A DNA stretch of 64,000 nucleotides from Methylomonas rivi (GCF_024505165.1 NZ_JANIBK010000004.1:18193-82192), one strand, 5' to 3'; counted from the stretch's first letter, positions 43,202 through 55,329 are shown. Made by a program: numbers and translations. The notes: generated from the letters alone by a model not told the origin.

Positions 43202-45283
43202 ATGTCCGGCACACATAACCGTCTACCCTATACCCTCGTTTGGATTTGTATTGCCGCGATCGGCGCGTTTGCCGTCGCCGGCATTGCCTTACAACGCGGC
43301 GAAACCATCAACAGCATGTGGCTGGTCGTGGCGGCGGTATGCGTCTACGCCCTGGGTTATCGTTTTTACAGCGCTTTCATAGCCGCTAAGGTATTGATGC
43401 TGGACGCCGGCCGCGCCACGCCGGCGGAACGTTTCAACGATGGCCGGGATTTCATGCCCACGCATAAATGGGTGGTATTCGGCCATCATTTTGCGGCCAT
43501 CGCCGGCCCAGGCCCCTTGATCGGCCCCACCCTGGCGGCGCAATTCGGTTATCTGCCCGGCACTTTATGGATTTTGGCCGGAGCGGTGCTGGGCGGTTGC
43601 GTGCAGGATTTTGTCACGCTGTTTTTCTCGGTGCGCCGCGACGGCCGTTCGCTGGGGCAAATGGCCAAGGACGAACTCGGCCCCATAGGCGGCAGCGCCG
43701 CCATGCTGGGGGTGATGATGATCATGATCATCCTGATCGCGGTACTGGGTTTGGTGGTGGTAAACGCCATGAAACATAGCCCGTGGGCCACCGCTACCGT
43801 GGCCGCCACCATCCCGATTGCGGTATTGATGGGGATGTATTTACATCATCTGCGCCCCGGCCGGGTATTGGAAGCCACCCTGATCGGCGTATCGATGTTG
43901 ATTTTCGCCGTATTGGGCGGCGGCTGGATCGACGAACATCCGCTGCTACGCGGCTGGTTCGACTACGACGCTCCACAGCTGGCCGTAATGGTGATTTTGT
44001 ACGGCTTTGCGGCGGCGGTACTGCCGGTGTGGCTATTACTGGCCCCGCGCGATTATCTATCCACCTTTATGAAACTGGGCACCATCGCCGCCTTGGCCGT
44101 CGCCATTGTGCTGTTGCGCCCTGAGCTGAAAATGCCGGCTGTAACCCAGTTTATCGACGGCAGCGGGCCCATCTTCGGCGGCAAACTGTTTCCGTTCGTG
44201 TTCATTACCATCGCCTGCGGCGCCATTTCCGGCTTTCACGCCCTGATTTCCTCGGGCACCACCCCGAAATTATTGGCCAACGAACAGGATGCCCGCTTCA
44301 TCGGCTACGGCGCGATGATGATGGAATCTTTTGTGGCGATCATGGCCATGATCGCCGCCAGCGTGCTGGAACCCGGCGTGTATTTCGCCATCAATAGCCC
44401 GGCCGGCATTGTCGGCAAGGAAGCCGCGGATGCGGTGGCTAAAATCAGCGCCTGGGGGTTTCCGGTGACTGTCGAACAGATGCAAACGCTGGCCCAAACC
44501 ATGGGCGAATCGACGCTGTTCGCCCGCACCGGCGGCGCACCGTCCTTGGCGGTCGGCATGGCCAGCCTGTTCGCCCAGGTCTTCGGCGCGCATTTATTGG
44601 CCGCCTGGTATCACTTTGCGATCATGTTCGAGGCGCTGTTCATTTTAACCACCCTGGACGCCGGCACCCGCGTGGCCCGGTTTATGCTGCAAGACATGCT
44701 GGGTAATTTCAAACTCGGCTCGGGCAAGTCCAACGGCTATCCCAGCATTCTGTTAACCAGCGGCTTGGTCGTGGGCGCCTGGGGCTATTTTTTGTACATG
44801 GGCACCATAGACCCCCTGGGCGGCATCAACAGCCTGTGGCCGCTGTTCGGCATCGCCAATCAAATGCTGGCGGCGATTGCCTTGTGCGTCGGCACGACGA
44901 TATTGGTGAAATCGGCCAAATTGAAGTATGTCTGGGTCACCGCCCTGCCCTTGTCCTGGTTGATTATCGTCACCAGCAGCGCGGCCTGGGAGAAGCTATT
45001 TTCGGCCGACTTAAGGGTAGGTTTTCTAACCCATGCCGCCGATTTGTCCGACAAGTTAAGCGGCGGTTTACTGGCGCCCGACCTGGCCGCCAAAGCGCCT
45101 CATCTGATATTCAACGATTATCTGAATGCCGGCCTGACCGCTACCTTCATGCTGATCACATGGCTGCTGCTGGGGGATACCTTGCGCATTATTTATTGCA
45201 TCATCGGCGGCAAAAGCTATCCGCAATCCAGCGAATCGGCGCATATCCCCAGCCGGCTGGCCGAAAACTGGGTACGGGATTAA
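43202..45283 (+). CDS. cstA: CstA-family peptide/pyruvate transporter
   Basis: A 693-residue inner-membrane protein of the carbon-starvation CstA family, which imports peptides or pyruvate. About 16 to 18 hydrophobic segments are visible. Family blocks include GHHFAAIAGPGPLIGPTLAAQ near residue 90, GGCVQDFVTLFFSVRRDGRSLG, FHALISSGTTPKLLANE and DAGTRVARFMLQD. The ATG at 43202 is preceded by AAGGA; the longest frame begins at a TTG eight codons earlier. The small YbdD-type protein that often follows cstA is not seen here. Confidence 0.93.
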   Translation: MSGTHNRLPYTLVWICIAAIGAFAVAGIALQRGETINSMWLVVAAVCVYALGYRFYSAFIAAKVLMLDAGRATPAERFNDGRDFMPTHKWVVFGHHFAAIAGPGPLIGPTLAAQFGYLPGTLWILAGAVLGGCVQDFVTLFFSVRRDGRSLGQMAKDELGPIGGSAAMLGVMMIMIILIAVLGLVVVNAMKHSPWATATVAATIPIAVLMGMYLHHLRPGRVLEATLIGVSMLIFAVLGGGWIDEHPLLRGWFDYDAPQLAVMVILYGFAAAVLPVWLLLAPRDYLSTFMKLGTIAALAVAIVLLRPELKMPAVTQFIDGSGPIFGGKLFPFVFITIACGAISGFHALISSGTTPKLLANEQDARFIGYGAMMMESFVAIMAMIAASVLEPGVYFAINSPAGIVGKEAADAVAKISAWGFPVTVEQMQTLAQTMGESTLFARTGGAPSLAVGMASLFAQVFGAHLLAAWYHFAIMFEALFILTTLDAGTRVARFMLQDMLGNFKLGSGKSNGYPSILLTSGLVVGAWGYFLYMGTIDPLGGINSLWPLFGIANQMLAAIALCVGTTILVKSAKLKYVWVTALPLSWLIIVTSSAAWEKLFSADLRVGFLTHAADLSDKLSGGLLAPDLAAKAPHLIFNDYLNAGLTATFMLITWLLLGDTLRIIYCIIGGKSYPQSSESAHIPSRLAENWVRD

Positions 45284-45356
45284 ACGCACGCATAGCGCTG
45301 CCGAAACCACAGCAAGCGGGCTTTTACGGGGTTCGGTTGCCACCGTGCCTAACGGT

Positions 45357-48300
45357 TTACACCTGTTCGGACTCCGTCTTCTCGAATAGCAGGCCGATTT
45401 CGGTAAATAACTGCCATAACAAGGCTTCCGCTTGCTGCAATTGGGGTTCAGGCACTAAAGGGGGCTTTTGTCTGAATGCCTTTTCCAGCTCGGACAAACT
45501 ATCCGCCAGCGCGCGGTGGGCAACGGACTGCACGCTGCCCAATAATTTATGAATCAAATGCGTCGCGTTTTCGTAATCGCCCGCCCGGTAAAAGCTTTGA
45601 ATTTGCTCCCAGTCCTGGCTGTGCCTGTCCCGGAACAAACCCAGCAGTTTGCGGTATACGGCCGAATTATTCCCCGTCAGAAGCTGGGCTTGCCGGCTAT
45701 CCACGCCCGTCAATTGCGGAAACCCCGATTCGTCGAGGCTTATCGTTCTACCGGCCGGTTCGAAAACGGTCTCTCCGCGCGGCTTGATCCAGCGGGCCAG
45801 CACTTGAAACAGCTGGGTCCAGTCGATCGGTTTTCCGACATGGTCGTTCATGCCGCTATCCAGGCAACGTTGCCGGTCCGAGGTCATCACATTGGCCGTC
45901 ATGGCGATAATCGGCAAATCGGCGTGGCGGGGGTTGCCGCGAATCGCGCACGTCGCCGCATAACCATCCATCTCCGGCATCAGGCAATCCATCAAAACGG
46001 CCGAATAGGTTTTAAGATCGATCATGCGTAAGGCTTCCACGCCGTTGACAGCCAAATCGGCCTGAATGCCTTTATTTGCCAGCACCTCCAATAGCAATTC
46101 CTGATTGATGGGATTGTCTTCCACCACCAATAAACAGGCATTTTGCAGGGAAGCCATCACGGCGGGGCTTGGCGCTTCCCGGGCGGCGGTTTTGACCCGG
46201 TCGGCCGCCGCCATTTCCAACTCGATGTTGAAATAAAAACAACTGCCCTTGCCCAACTCGCTGGAGACGCCGATATTGCCGCCCATGGCACTGATCAAAT
46301 TTTTGCAAATCGATAATCCCAATCCCGTACCGCCGTACTTGCGGGTGGTGGAATTATCCGCTTGGTTGAACGCTTCGAATAAATGGCTTTGTTGCCGGCT
46401 GGACAATCCGATGCCGCTATCGGTAATGCTGAAATGCAGCTTGGCCCGTTTATCGCTAATTCGTAAACACTGCACCCGCAAAATCACCTGTCCCGTTTCG
46501 GTAAATTTGATGGCATTGCTCAGTAAATTCAGCAACACTTGCCCAAGCCGCAACGGATCGCCCCAAAATGCGGGCGGGACGGCCCTGTCCACCTCGAAAA
46601 AAATATCCAACGGCTTGCCGCCGAGCAAGGTCGGCGAAAGGTCTTTTAAATATTGCAGAACTTCATCCAAATAAAACTCGGTGTGTTCCAGGGTTAATTT
46701 ACCGGCTTCCAGTTTGGAGTAATCCAAAATGTCATTGACGATACCGAGTAGCCATTTGGAAGACGTTTTGATTTTTTCCAGATAATTTCGCTGTTTCGGA
46801 TCCAGATCGGTTTCTAGGGCCAATTCGCTCATGCCGATGATGGCATTCATGGGGGTACGGATTTCATGGCTCATATTGGCCAAAAATGCACTTTTAATTT
46901 TAACAGCGGCCAATGCCTGCTGGTGCATTTCGGTCAATTCGCGGGTACGGTTCGCTACCTGAATTTCCAGATTCTGCCGGATGCGCTGCAATTGCCGCAC
47001 CCGCCAAAAATAGACGGTTAACAACAATGAAAAGCAGGCGATCAGCAATAAGCCGCGAAACCAGACCGTCTGCCAATAGGGCGGAATAATAGTGATCGGC
47101 AGGGTAAGCCCCGCTTCTTCCCAAGCGCCGGCATTATTGCTGGCCTTAAGATGAAACACATAACGGCCGGGATCTAAATTGGTATAGGTGGCGACCCGAT
47201 TATTGCTGTCGGCATCGATCCAGCCCTGGTCGAAGCCGTCCAGTTTATACGCATAGCGGTTTCTGGCTGGATCGGCGTAATGCAGGGCGGAAAAGTGTAG
47301 AGACAAAATCCTAGCGCGCCAGGGGAAACTCAGACTCTTGGGATGCGTAATACTGCCTTCCAAGCCGATATTGAGGTCGTTTGCGTTCAAATCCAAAGTA
47401 CGATTATCGATATTGATCTCGGTAATGGCGGGATTAGGCAAAATGTTATTGGAACGCAGCCGATGAGGATCGATAACAATCGCGCCATCCGAGGTGCTGA
47501 CATAGATCAAGCCGGCGCTATCGATGACCATGCCGCCGGGTTCGATCCGGCTGGCAAAGCCTACCGGAAAGGCATAATGCAAAAACTCGCCGTTGTCCGG
47601 ATCGAAACTGGAAATTCCCTTGATACCCGTAAACCAAAACCGGCCCTCATCCCCAATTTGCAGGTTTTGCACCGATCCGCTGGCCAAGCCGTTGTCGGCC
47701 CCGAAATTTTGAAACCTGAAACCGTCGCTTGTTTCAATGGCTTGGCATATTCCGCGGCCCGTGGCTAGCCATATCCGTCCTTGCTTGTCTTCAACGACAT
47801 TAAAAACCATATCGCTGGGTAAGCTATTCTCATCGCTAGAGTCGAAATTGTAGCCATGAAACCGGCCGTTTTTGGGGTCGAGAACGCTTAAACCGCTGCC
47901 GGCGATATAGGCTCCGCCCACCCATACCCTGCCGTGACTATCGATAAAAAGGGTATTTACCGAATCGTCGCCGAGACTGTTTTGATTGTGCTCATCATGC
48001 CGAAAATGCCGTTTTATCCCGCTGCCCGGATCGTATTCGATCAGCCCGCCTCCAGTGCCCAGCCAAAGCACGCCATCGGCACCCGGTACGATTTTATTGA
48101 CAAAATTATTCGCCGTATCCCCTAAATTGATAATCTGAATTTTCTGATTTTTTTCTTCGTACCGGATCAGGCCGTTCCGGGTTCCCAGCCACAGCAAACC
48201 GTTCGGTTGCTGATAGACGCTATACACCATGCCGATGCCGGCATTGCCATTCCGGTCCGGTACGCTGGTTAATTTTTTTAAAATTTGCCGACGCTTGTCA

Positions 48301-49490
48301 TCGACCAGCAAGGCGCCTTCCCAAGTGCCCAGCCAAAGTTGCCGTGCATCATTAACGGCGATGGAGCGAATGGCATTGTTAACACCGTCATCGGCATCCT
48401 TTAAAGCCCTGGGCGTCAGTTTGCCGAAACCGCCGCTGGTAAAATCGATCCGGCTCATGCCATTGGTGGTGGCAATAAACAGGCTGCCGGAATGATCGGC
48501 CAACAACACTTTTACGATATTGCCGGCCAAACTGGTGGGATCTTCCATTTTTTGTTGATACAGGTCGAATTTTTGCAGGCGCTCATCCCAACGCAATAGG
48601 CCCTTGGCTGTAGCCACCCAAATAGTGCCATTCGAATCTTCGGCAAACTGGTAAACCCTGGCTTCTTCCGTCGTCCCGGGCAGCGGCAATTTTTTCCTGT
48701 TGGCCCAGTCGTCGCCGAATTGCCAGACGAAGACACCCGCTTCGGTACCCAGCCACAGACGCCGATCATTATCGAAAAACAGGATTTTGATATTATTTTC
48801 CAGAGTCGATTGACTATCGCTACTGATGCGGTAATGCTGAAATTGCCGGCTGCCGGGCGGAAGATAATCGAGTCCGGAAGGCCAGGTGGCAATCCACAAT
48901 CCGCCTTGCGGATCCCTGGCCAGGGTTTCGATATTATTGACGGACAAACTATCGGGCTGCCGCGGATCGTGCCGGTAAATTTCGGATTGGCCTGTCTCCG
49001 GATTGAAGTGCCTAAGTCCTCCCCGGGTACCCAACCACAGGCCGTCGGCGCCATCGGAAATAATAGTGCGGATATTGCCGGCTTCCCGGTGGGCTTGCTC
49101 GGCTTCGGCCTTTATGACCGTTTTAAATATTTCCGTTTCCGGTTCAAAGACCGCCAAGCCATCGCGCGAACCGATCCAGATACGCTGCCGCCGGTCTTCG
49201 AATAAACTGGTAATGGAATCGAACTGCAAGGCACCGGAAACATTCGGAGTCTTTTTGTATTGCTTGGTGTCGTAGCCGTCATAGCGTTGCAGTTCGGCAA
49301 AGCCGGCCATCCAGATAAAGCCCTGCTTATCCTGAATCATGGAGGTGATGGCGCTGGCATTCGGTATGCCCGTTTCCTTGATAAATATCTCGGTTGCCGC
49401 GGCGTGGCCGGCCGGCGGAAGTACGCCAACACCCGCCAATAATGCCGTAAACCAGTATCGGGTTAAAAATAAATGAATACGGCGCAGCAT
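45357..49490 (-). CDS. Hybrid histidine kinase with periplasmic beta-propeller and HPt
   Basis: A 1,377-residue sensor kinase. A signal peptide is followed by about 690 residues of repeated two-component-regulator propeller motifs ([30 protein letters not shown] units), probably two seven-bladed propellers, then a Y_Y_Y domain (about 725-800) and a transmembrane helix (about 810-830). The cytoplasmic part has HisKA with [13 protein letters not shown] (His near 874), an ATPase with [12 protein letters not shown], a receiver with [12 protein letters not shown] (Asp near 1166) and a C-terminal HPt with IHKLLGS (His near 1313). It has no DNA-binding output. The ATG at 49490 lies 19 bp after the TonB receptor stop. 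Confidence 0.92.
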   Translation of the reverse strand: MLRRIHLFLTRYWFTALLAGVGVLPPAGHAAATEIFIKETGIPNASAITSMIQDKQGFIWMAGFAELQRYDGYDTKQYKKTPNVSGALQFDSITSLFEDRRQRIWIGSRDGLAVFEPETEIFKTVIKAEAEQAHREAGNIRTIISDGADGLWLGTRGGLRHFNPETGQSEIYRHDPRQPDSLSVNNIETLARDPQGGLWIATWPSGLDYLPPGSRQFQHYRISSDSQSTLENNIKILFFDNDRRLWLGTEAGVFVWQFGDDWANRKKLPLPGTTEEARVYQFAEDSNGTIWVATAKGLLRWDERLQKFDLYQQKMEDPTSLAGNIVKVLLADHSGSLFIATTNGMSRIDFTSGGFGKLTPRALKDADDGVNNAIRSIAVNDARQLWLGTWEGALLVDDKRRQILKKLTSVPDRNGNAGIGMVYSVYQQPNGLLWLGTRNGLIRYEEKNQKIQIINLGDTANNFVNKIVPGADGVLWLGTGGGLIEYDPGSGIKRHFRHDEHNQNSLGDDSVNTLFIDSHGRVWVGGAYIAGSGLSVLDPKNGRFHGYNFDSSDENSLPSDMVFNVVEDKQGRIWLATGRGICQAIETSDGFRFQNFGADNGLASGSVQNLQIGDEGRFWFTGIKGISSFDPDNGEFLHYAFPVGFASRIEPGGMVIDSAGLIYVSTSDGAIVIDPHRLRSNNILPNPAITEINIDNRTLDLNANDLNIGLEGSITHPKSLSFPWRARILSLHFSALHYADPARNRYAYKLDGFDQGWIDADSNNRVATYTNLDPGRYVFHLKASNNAGAWEEAGLTLPITIIPPYWQTVWFRGLLLIACFSLLLTVYFWRVRQLQRIRQNLEIQVANRTRELTEMHQQALAAVKIKSAFLANMSHEIRTPMNAIIGMSELALETDLDPKQRNYLEKIKTSSKWLLGIVNDILDYSKLEAGKLTLEHTEFYLDEVLQYLKDLSPTLLGGKPLDIFFEVDRAVPPAFWGDPLRLGQVLLNLLSNAIKFTETGQVILRVQCLRISDKRAKLHFSITDSGIGLSSRQQSHLFEAFNQADNSTTRKYGGTGLGLSICKNLISAMGGNIGVSSELGKGSCFYFNIELEMAAADRVKTAAREAPSPAVMASLQNACLLVVEDNPINQELLLEVLANKGIQADLAVNGVEALRMIDLKTYSAVLMDCLMPEMDGYAATCAIRGNPRHADLPIIAMTANVMTSDRQRCLDSGMNDHVGKPIDWTQLFQVLARWIKPRGETVFEPAGRTISLDESGFPQLTGVDSRQAQLLTGNNSAVYRKLLGLFRDRHSQDWEQIQSFYRAGDYENATHLIHKLLGSVQSVAHRALADSLSELEKAFRQKPPLVPEPQLQQAEALLWQLFTEIGLLFEKTESEQV

Positions 49491-49509
49491 GAAATAGGGA
49501 ATATTAAGG

Positions 49510-51807
49510 TCAAAAGTCGGTCGACAGCATGACGCTGAAACTGCGGGGGGCGCCAACATAATATGAGGGGCCCTGAGACGCTGTTGGCGTAAAGGAACTG
49601 CCGCTGAGCGCGTTAAGACTCAGGTAATCTTCGTCCAGCAGGTTGTAAACGTTGAATTTGACCATGGGGTCGCGGAACCAGCCGGTAGAGGGCAATCGAT
49701 AGCCGGCATCGAAACTCACCAGGGTATAGCCGCTTAACGACTCATCGTTGACCAAAGTGGAATAGCGATGCCCGGTATATTTGGCTGACAAATCGGCCGA
49801 CCAAGGCCCGTTACGGTATTGCAAGGCGGCGCCGGCCAAATATTCGGGCACATCGGGAAATGCCTTGCCTGCCGTTAACAGTGTGACTACGGGCCCATTG
49901 GTGGTTAACTGTGTCCGCAGATTTTGCTCCATTCTGTTATGCGTATAAGAAAACGAACCGTAGATACTCCACTCAGGCAAAAACCGCCACGCCGACTCCA
50001 ACTCTATACCTTTGGTGGTCGAATCCCCCACATTGTAATTAGTCCGGGTATTGTTGATCGGATCGAATGCCGTGGCTATGCGGTCGCGGTAATCGATATA
50101 AAACAAGGTAGCTGTCAACGATAGGTCGTTCTGATAATAACGGTAGCCTAGTTCCCAATTGGTCGAGACTTCCTCCTTCACATTCACCGCCCTGCGCGAG
50201 TTACCGCTCACCAAACCGTAGTAAACCGAATCTGGCGGCGCTTTAAAGTTTTCCGCGCGGTTGGCGAAAATCTGCTGCCGATCCGTTAGTTGATAACGAA
50301 TCCCCACGTTCGGCAAAGGCCTGGCATAGCGGGCTTTCTCGTTGTAATTGCCTGCAAAGGATTCGCTGGCATAATTATAAAAGTCGCGCTGCACAGTCGT
50401 GTAGCGGAAGCCCAGCGACACTAACAGGTCGTTATTCAAAAAACCAATATCGTCCTGCGCAAAAAAGGATTGGGAGGTGGTTTCGGTCAACATATTGCGG
50501 TTTTGATAGACCGAACCATCCTGCCGTAATATGAATTGCGACGAATCCTCCAGCCAGGGGTCGGCGGCATTGCCGGCGGCATCGAAACGAACGGCCGGCA
50601 TGGTGCGGCGGTGATGCGAGTAGTCGAACCAGTAGCCCGCCATCAGTTTATGGTTGGCCAACTGGCTGTGTAACCGGGCGGTAACGCCGGGACGCTCGCT
50701 TTCGGTTAAAAAACCGCTATAAACCAAGACATTATCCGATGTATCGCCATCACCGTTGATGTCGCCGGCTCTTAATAGTGTAGTTCCTTCGCGAAGGGCT
50801 CTGAGTTCATCTCCGCCGGTACCGTAACCGTAATTGTAATAGGGATCGATATCCAACTTTAAATTCGGCGCAAGCTCGAAGCGGCCTTGCAGGGTAGCCA
50901 GATAATTGCGGTAGGGATTGAGACTGAGGTTATAGAAACTATCGCTAGGTTTGCTGCTATTCATATTAGGCGGGATTATGCCGTAATCGGCATCGCGGCC
51001 TAGGGCTTGGATTTGCTGTTTGGTCAGAGTCAGCAGATTATGATTGAATAACTCGTTGTACAAAAAACCGCCGGTAATGCTGTTCCCGGGCGATAGGTTC
51101 AGCACACCCTTAAAATCCAGATGTTCGCGGTCCGCACTGCCGTAGCCCTTGAATTTGTCGGCCTCGGCCTTGGAAACCGATAAAAAAGCCTTGAATCTTT
51201 TATCGCCCAGATAACCGGTATCGGCGCGCAAAAAGGTTTTATAGGCATTGAAAGAGCCGTAACTCTGCTGTACCCGAAAGCGGGCCCGGTCGGTCGGATT
51301 CGAGGTGCGCATGCCTATGGAACCGCCGGCGGCTCCGGTCATGGGGGTGTCGGTATTGTTACCCCCTTGAATGACTTCAATTTGTTCCAGATTTTCCAGG
51401 TCGACCAGTTCGGAAGGATAGACGGCAAAATTGCCGGCGTCATTCATGGGCGCGCCGTCGATACTGACGCCGATCTGGTCGCTGTTAAATCCGCGCATGC
51501 GGATATTGCCGCCGAATAATCCCGTGGCATCGTAACTGTAGGTATTGACCCCCGGCACCATGTCCATGGCTTGGTAAATATTGTTCTGGCTGTTTTTCTG
51601 TTCTATGGCGGGGCGCGTGATCGTGCTGGCGGCCCGCGTCGAATTCTGCGGCGTTACCAGACCGTTACCGGGCACCGCCGCGCCTTCTACCACCATCTTT
51701 TCCAAAACTACCGGTTCGGCGGCAAGCGCGGGTACGGGGCATACGAGGCTCAGCCACGGCGTAAGTAACAGGTAGGGATCGGCAGGGCGGATGACAGAAT
51801 TTTTCAT
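49510..51807 (-). CDS. TonB-dependent outer-membrane receptor
   Basis: A 765-residue receptor. After the signal peptide ([19 protein letters not shown]) the plug domain shows [38 protein letters not shown] and [20 protein letters not shown]. The barrel ends [10 protein letters not shown] with the usual C-terminal phenylalanine. The ATG at 51807 fits a normal signal peptide; the longer frame to 51837 would overlap the preceding gene by 4 bp. The ligand cannot be deduced. Its position between a PLP enzyme and a propeller kinase suggests a substrate-specific uptake and sensing unit. Confidence 0.9.
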   Translation of the reverse strand: MKNSVIRPADPYLLLTPWLSLVCPVPALAAEPVVLEKMVVEGAAVPGNGLVTPQNSTRAASTITRPAIEQKNSQNNIYQAMDMVPGVNTYSYDATGLFGGNIRMRGFNSDQIGVSIDGAPMNDAGNFAVYPSELVDLENLEQIEVIQGGNNTDTPMTGAAGGSIGMRTSNPTDRARFRVQQSYGSFNAYKTFLRADTGYLGDKRFKAFLSVSKAEADKFKGYGSADREHLDFKGVLNLSPGNSITGGFLYNELFNHNLLTLTKQQIQALGRDADYGIIPPNMNSSKPSDSFYNLSLNPYRNYLATLQGRFELAPNLKLDIDPYYNYGYGTGGDELRALREGTTLLRAGDINGDGDTSDNVLVYSGFLTESERPGVTARLHSQLANHKLMAGYWFDYSHHRRTMPAVRFDAAGNAADPWLEDSSQFILRQDGSVYQNRNMLTETTSQSFFAQDDIGFLNNDLLVSLGFRYTTVQRDFYNYASESFAGNYNEKARYARPLPNVGIRYQLTDRQQIFANRAENFKAPPDSVYYGLVSGNSRRAVNVKEEVSTNWELGYRYYQNDLSLTATLFYIDYRDRIATAFDPINNTRTNYNVGDSTTKGIELESAWRFLPEWSIYGSFSYTHNRMEQNLRTQLTTNGPVVTLLTAGKAFPDVPEYLAGAALQYRNGPWSADLSAKYTGHRYSTLVNDESLSGYTLVSFDAGYRLPSTGWFRDPMVKFNVYNLLDEDYLSLNALSGSSFTPTASQGPSYYVGAPRSFSVMLSTDF

Positions 51808-51833
51808 AGTTACTCGTTCGATTCGATGGATGA

Positions 51834-52742
51834 TCAATGCCTTGCCCCCTGCAATCCGCCCGTATGCAAGACCACAATACGCTGCCCGGGCTTGAAATAG
51901 CCTTTTTCCAGTAAGTCAAACACGGCGAAAAGCAGTTTTCCGGTATAGACCGGCTCCAAGGCTATAGCGTGCGAGGCGTAAAATTGTCGCATAAATTGTT
52001 TCAATTCGGGGCTGGATTTGGCAAACCCGCCGAAATGATAGTCCTGGAGGATTTGCCAATGAGTATAGAACCGATTGGGGGATAATAACCGCTTAACATC
52101 GTCTTTCAAAAAATCCGCCCCTTTCAAGGCCGAGATTCCGGTTACCCGGCAATGCGCGGGCGCGGCGCTTATCAAGCCCGCCAGGGTGGTGCCGGTACCG
52201 CAAGCCACCAGCATATGATCGTAGCGTATGGGAATCTCATCCATGATTTCAGCCACGCCCCGTAATGCCGATGCGGAGGCGCCGCCTTCCGGCAACCAGC
52301 ATTGGTTGGCCTGCAAATCCGGCATGGTCCCGCTTTTAAACGCGCGCAGCTGGCGGTAATCGCTACGGGATACGAACCGCAATTCCATGCCCCATAGGAT
52401 TAGATCCCGTAAGGTCGGATTGATGACGTTGGGGCGTTCGCCGCGCACATAGCCTATGGTTTTCAAACCCAGGCTGTTACCGGCGAACGCCAAGGCATGC
52501 AGATGATTGGAATACGCCCCGCCCATGCTGACCAAGGTATCGGCACCGTCAACCAGCGCGTCGTTAAGCAGGTATTTCAGTTTGCGCCATTTGTTGCCGG
52601 AGATAACCGGGTGTAACAAATCATCCCGTTTGATCCACAGCTGTATCCGCAAACCGGATAAGATTGGATCGACAATAGGCGATAGGGTCGACAAGCCAAA
52701 GCTACTTTCCAGCGCCCGTAAGCGCGGATGCAACGAAGTCAT
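51834..52742 (-). CDS. 1-aminocyclopropane-1-carboxylate deaminase / D-cysteine desulfhydrase family protein
   Basis: A 302-residue fold-type II PLP enzyme. The PLP lysine lies in ISGNKWRKLKYLL near residue 50, followed by LVSMGGAYSNHLHALAFAG and a glycine-rich phosphate loop ACGTGTTLAGL near residue 182. The family contains ACC deaminase and D-cysteine desulfhydrase, which cannot be told apart by eye. Most proteobacterial members without a plant association resemble DcyD or have unknown substrates. It begins 2 bp after the folP stop and precedes the TonB receptor by 26 bp. Confidence 0.87.
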   Translation of the reverse strand: MTSLHPRLRALESSFGLSTLSPIVDPILSGLRIQLWIKRDDLLHPVISGNKWRKLKYLLNDALVDGADTLVSMGGAYSNHLHALAFAGNSLGLKTIGYVRGERPNVINPTLRDLILWGMELRFVSRSDYRQLRAFKSGTMPDLQANQCWLPEGGASASALRGVAEIMDEIPIRYDHMLVACGTGTTLAGLISAAPAHCRVTGISALKGADFLKDDVKRLLSPNRFYTHWQILQDYHFGGFAKSSPELKQFMRQFYASHAIALEPVYTGKLLFAVFDLLEKGYFKPGQRIVVLHTGGLQGARH

Positions 52743-52744
52743 TG

Positions 52745-53560
52745 CTACGCCCGCTTGATCGCCCAGGCAATGTCCGCCGCCTGCCGATTGGCTTTAATGT
52801 CATGCACCCTAAACATCGTCACGCCGGCCATAATACCCAAGGCCGTGGTTACCGCCGTTGCCGTGACCAATTCATCCGCTTCGGCCACATTGCATATGCT
52901 GCCCATAAAGCGCTTACGGCTAGTACCCAATAACACCGGGTAGCCCATATCGACCAACCGGTTAAGATTGGCCAGCAAGGCAATATTGTCCTGTTTGCGT
53001 TTACCGAAGCCGATACCGGGATCTATGGCAATCCGACCGGGTTTAATGCCGGCAGTCAGCGCGGCATCGATGCGTTGCCGTAAATGAGTTTGGACTTCCG
53101 ATACCACATCGGAATATTGGGGATCGTCCTGCATGGTTTTAGGCGAGCCTTGCTTGTGCATCAGAACGATAGGGCAAGCATAGTCCGCCGCCACCGCGAA
53201 CATCCCGGGGTCGTCCAATCCCGCGGAAATGTCGTTAATGATGGCCGCGCCGGCTTGCAAAGCCGCCGCGGCCACCTGACTCAGCGTGGTATCGATACTG
53301 ATCGGTAACGCGGGAAAATCGGCATGAATGGCTTTTACGACAGGCAACACCCGTTGGATTTGCCGCTCCGCCGCTACCGGGTCCGAGCCGGGCCGAGTCG
53401 ACTCCCCGCCTACATCGACGATATCCATCCCCTCGGCCAACATCGTTTCAACCTGCCGCATCGCCGCTGCAAGGCGAGTGTAACGGCCGCCGTCCGAGAA
53501 ACTGTCCGGGGTAACATTCAGTATGCCCATGAGTCGAGGCGGCGTATTTGAGTTGAACAT
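52745..53560 (-). CDS. folP: Dihydropteroate synthase
   Basis: FolP joins p-aminobenzoate to dihydropterin pyrophosphate in folate synthesis and is the target of sulfonamides. The motifs are LMGILNVTPDSFSDGG near residue 12, DVGGESTRPGSDPV near residue 50, NDISAG around residue 113 and IDPGIGFGKRKQDN near residue 180. The length of 271 residues is normal. The usual neighbours ftsH and glmM are absent. Instead it heads a tight run with the desulfhydrase-like gene, a TonB receptor and a propeller kinase. Confidence 0.95.
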   Translation of the reverse strand: MFNSNTPPRLMGILNVTPDSFSDGGRYTRLAAAMRQVETMLAEGMDIVDVGGESTRPGSDPVAAERQIQRVLPVVKAIHADFPALPISIDTTLSQVAAAALQAGAAIINDISAGLDDPGMFAVAADYACPIVLMHKQGSPKTMQDDPQYSDVVSEVQTHLRQRIDAALTAGIKPGRIAIDPGIGFGKRKQDNIALLANLNRLVDMGYPVLLGTSRKRFMGSICNVAEADELVTATAVTTALGIMAGVTMFRVHDIKANRQAADIAWAIKRA

Positions 53561-53664
53561 TGAAGACCTTAACCGAGTGTGAAATGAGTTGGAAAATCCG
53601 CTAACAATACTATTGGGCTGAAAAAATCAGCTAAGCTTAAGCCCATAATTTTATCTCAGGCGGA

Positions 53665-55329
53665 ATGACGATGGCGGAAAATGAACAGATTCTGATTGGC
53701 CAGTTGGTGGAAGTGCGCGGCAATGGCATGGAAGCGCGCCTGACCGAGGAACATTCCACGGCGGCGCCGGTGATCAAAGTCGGCGAAGAGGAAATCCTGG
53801 CCGGCAATTTGGGCTCTTACGTGATGATTCGGCAAACCAATATCGGCGTGTTGGCCTTGGTATTCAAGATGTGGGAACGCGACCGTTTCGACAGTTTGGG
53901 CAACCGCGCAACCGATCGGTTTATTTCCTTGATTCCCGTTGGCGAACTCAGCGATAACAACACTTTCGTGCGCGGCGTTCGCCATTACCCCACCCCGGGC
54001 GCCAGTGTTTATGCGGTAGGCCTGAATGAAATCAACGCGATTTTCGTCAAATTCCGCGAGTACCAATTTTTCATCGGCCAACTGGCGTCGCACAAGGACT
54101 ATCACTTAAGCCTGGACCCGCGCGCGCTGTTCGGCCGCCATTTCGCCATCCTCGGCCAATCGGGTTCGGGCAAGTCCTGGACCGTCACCAGTTTGATTCA
54201 ACATACCATCCAAGCCATGCCGAAAACGCATTTGATCATGTTGGATTTGCACGGCGAATACTGCTGGAAAAATGACAGCGGCCAAATCGAATCGGCGTTT
54301 CCCGACGAACTGGTCAATTATGTCGATGCCTTGGACCTGGAAATGCCTTACTGGATGATGTCTTATGCGGAGTTGGTGGATCTGTTCATCGACAAGGACG
54401 ACCGCGGCGCATCGATGCAAATGGCCTTTATGCGCGAGGTGTTGCAACAATTGAAACGCAAGGAAGCCAAGGAAATAGGCTTGGGCGTGGTCTCCATCGA
54501 TACGCCGATTTATTTTTCGCTGGCGGAAATGTATATGCAGTTCAAAAATGCCAACGAGGAGCGTAAGGATTTCGGCAAAACGCATGGTGCATTATTCGGC
54601 CAGTTCGACCAATTTCTGGTCCGCATGCAAAGCCGTTTCAACGATGTGCGGTACGACTTTTTATTGAAGCCAAAAAAACGCAACAGTTCGGCCAGCATGG
54701 CGGATTTATTGCGGCAATTCATCGGTTTGGGCGAGAAAAAAGCCAATATCACGGTAGTCGACTTAAGTTCGGTACCCACCGACGTCAGGCCGGCGGTTTC
54801 GGCGCAGGTGGGCAGGTTAGCCTACGAATTCAACTATTGGAACCCCAAGCGGCGGGAATTTCCCATCACCTTGATTTGCGAAGAGGCGCACGCCTACATC
54901 CCGCGCGAAAAAGGCGGCCAATTCGACGGCACCAAAAAGATGATGGAACGCATCGCCAAGGAAGGCCGCAAATACGGCGTTTCCATCGGCGTGGTCAGTC
55001 AACGCCCGACCGAGTTGTCGGAAACCATGCTGGCGCAATGCAGCTCGTTTATTTGCCTCAGGACCACCAATCCGGACGACCAGGAGTATATTCGCGGCCT
55101 AGTGCCGGAAGCGGAAGGGGACTTGACCGACATCCTGACTTCGCTGGGCCGCGGCGAGGCGTTGGTATTAGGCGAAGCCGCGCCCTTACCTACCCGGGTG
55201 CAGATTTATCGGCCGAATCCGGAGCCGAAAAGCAATGACGTGGATTATTTTACCGGCTGGCGGGAAGGTCCGGACGACCTGGATGTGGAAGGTATCGTCA
55301 ATAATTGGCGCACGCAAACCCGCCAGTAA
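53665..55329 (+). CDS. HerA-like (DUF87) ATP-binding protein
   Basis: A 554-residue ATPase of the HerA/FtsK superfamily. An N-terminal HAS-barrel-like region (residues 1-130, with IGQLVEVRGNGMEARLTEE) precedes the motor. Walker A is GQSGSGKSW near residue 165, Walker B-like is LIMLDLHGEY, and ICEEAHAYIPRE near residue 410 is the second acidic motif. In archaea HerA works with the nuclease NurA in DNA-end resection; no nurA-like gene is adjacent. It is monocistronic as far as visible. ATG codons at 53665 and 53671 are both possible starts. Confidence 0.88.
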   Translation: MTMAENEQILIGQLVEVRGNGMEARLTEEHSTAAPVIKVGEEEILAGNLGSYVMIRQTNIGVLALVFKMWERDRFDSLGNRATDRFISLIPVGELSDNNTFVRGVRHYPTPGASVYAVGLNEINAIFVKFREYQFFIGQLASHKDYHLSLDPRALFGRHFAILGQSGSGKSWTVTSLIQHTIQAMPKTHLIMLDLHGEYCWKNDSGQIESAFPDELVNYVDALDLEMPYWMMSYAELVDLFIDKDDRGASMQMAFMREVLQQLKRKEAKEIGLGVVSIDTPIYFSLAEMYMQFKNANEERKDFGKTHGALFGQFDQFLVRMQSRFNDVRYDFLLKPKKRNSSASMADLLRQFIGLGEKKANITVVDLSSVPTDVRPAVSAQVGRLAYEFNYWNPKRREFPITLICEEAHAYIPREKGGQFDGTKKMMERIAKEGRKYGVSIGVVSQRPTELSETMLAQCSSFICLRTTNPDDQEYIRGLVPEAEGDLTDILTSLGRGEALVLGEAAPLPTRVQIYRPNPEPKSNDVDYFTGWREGPDDLDVEGIVNNWRTQTRQ

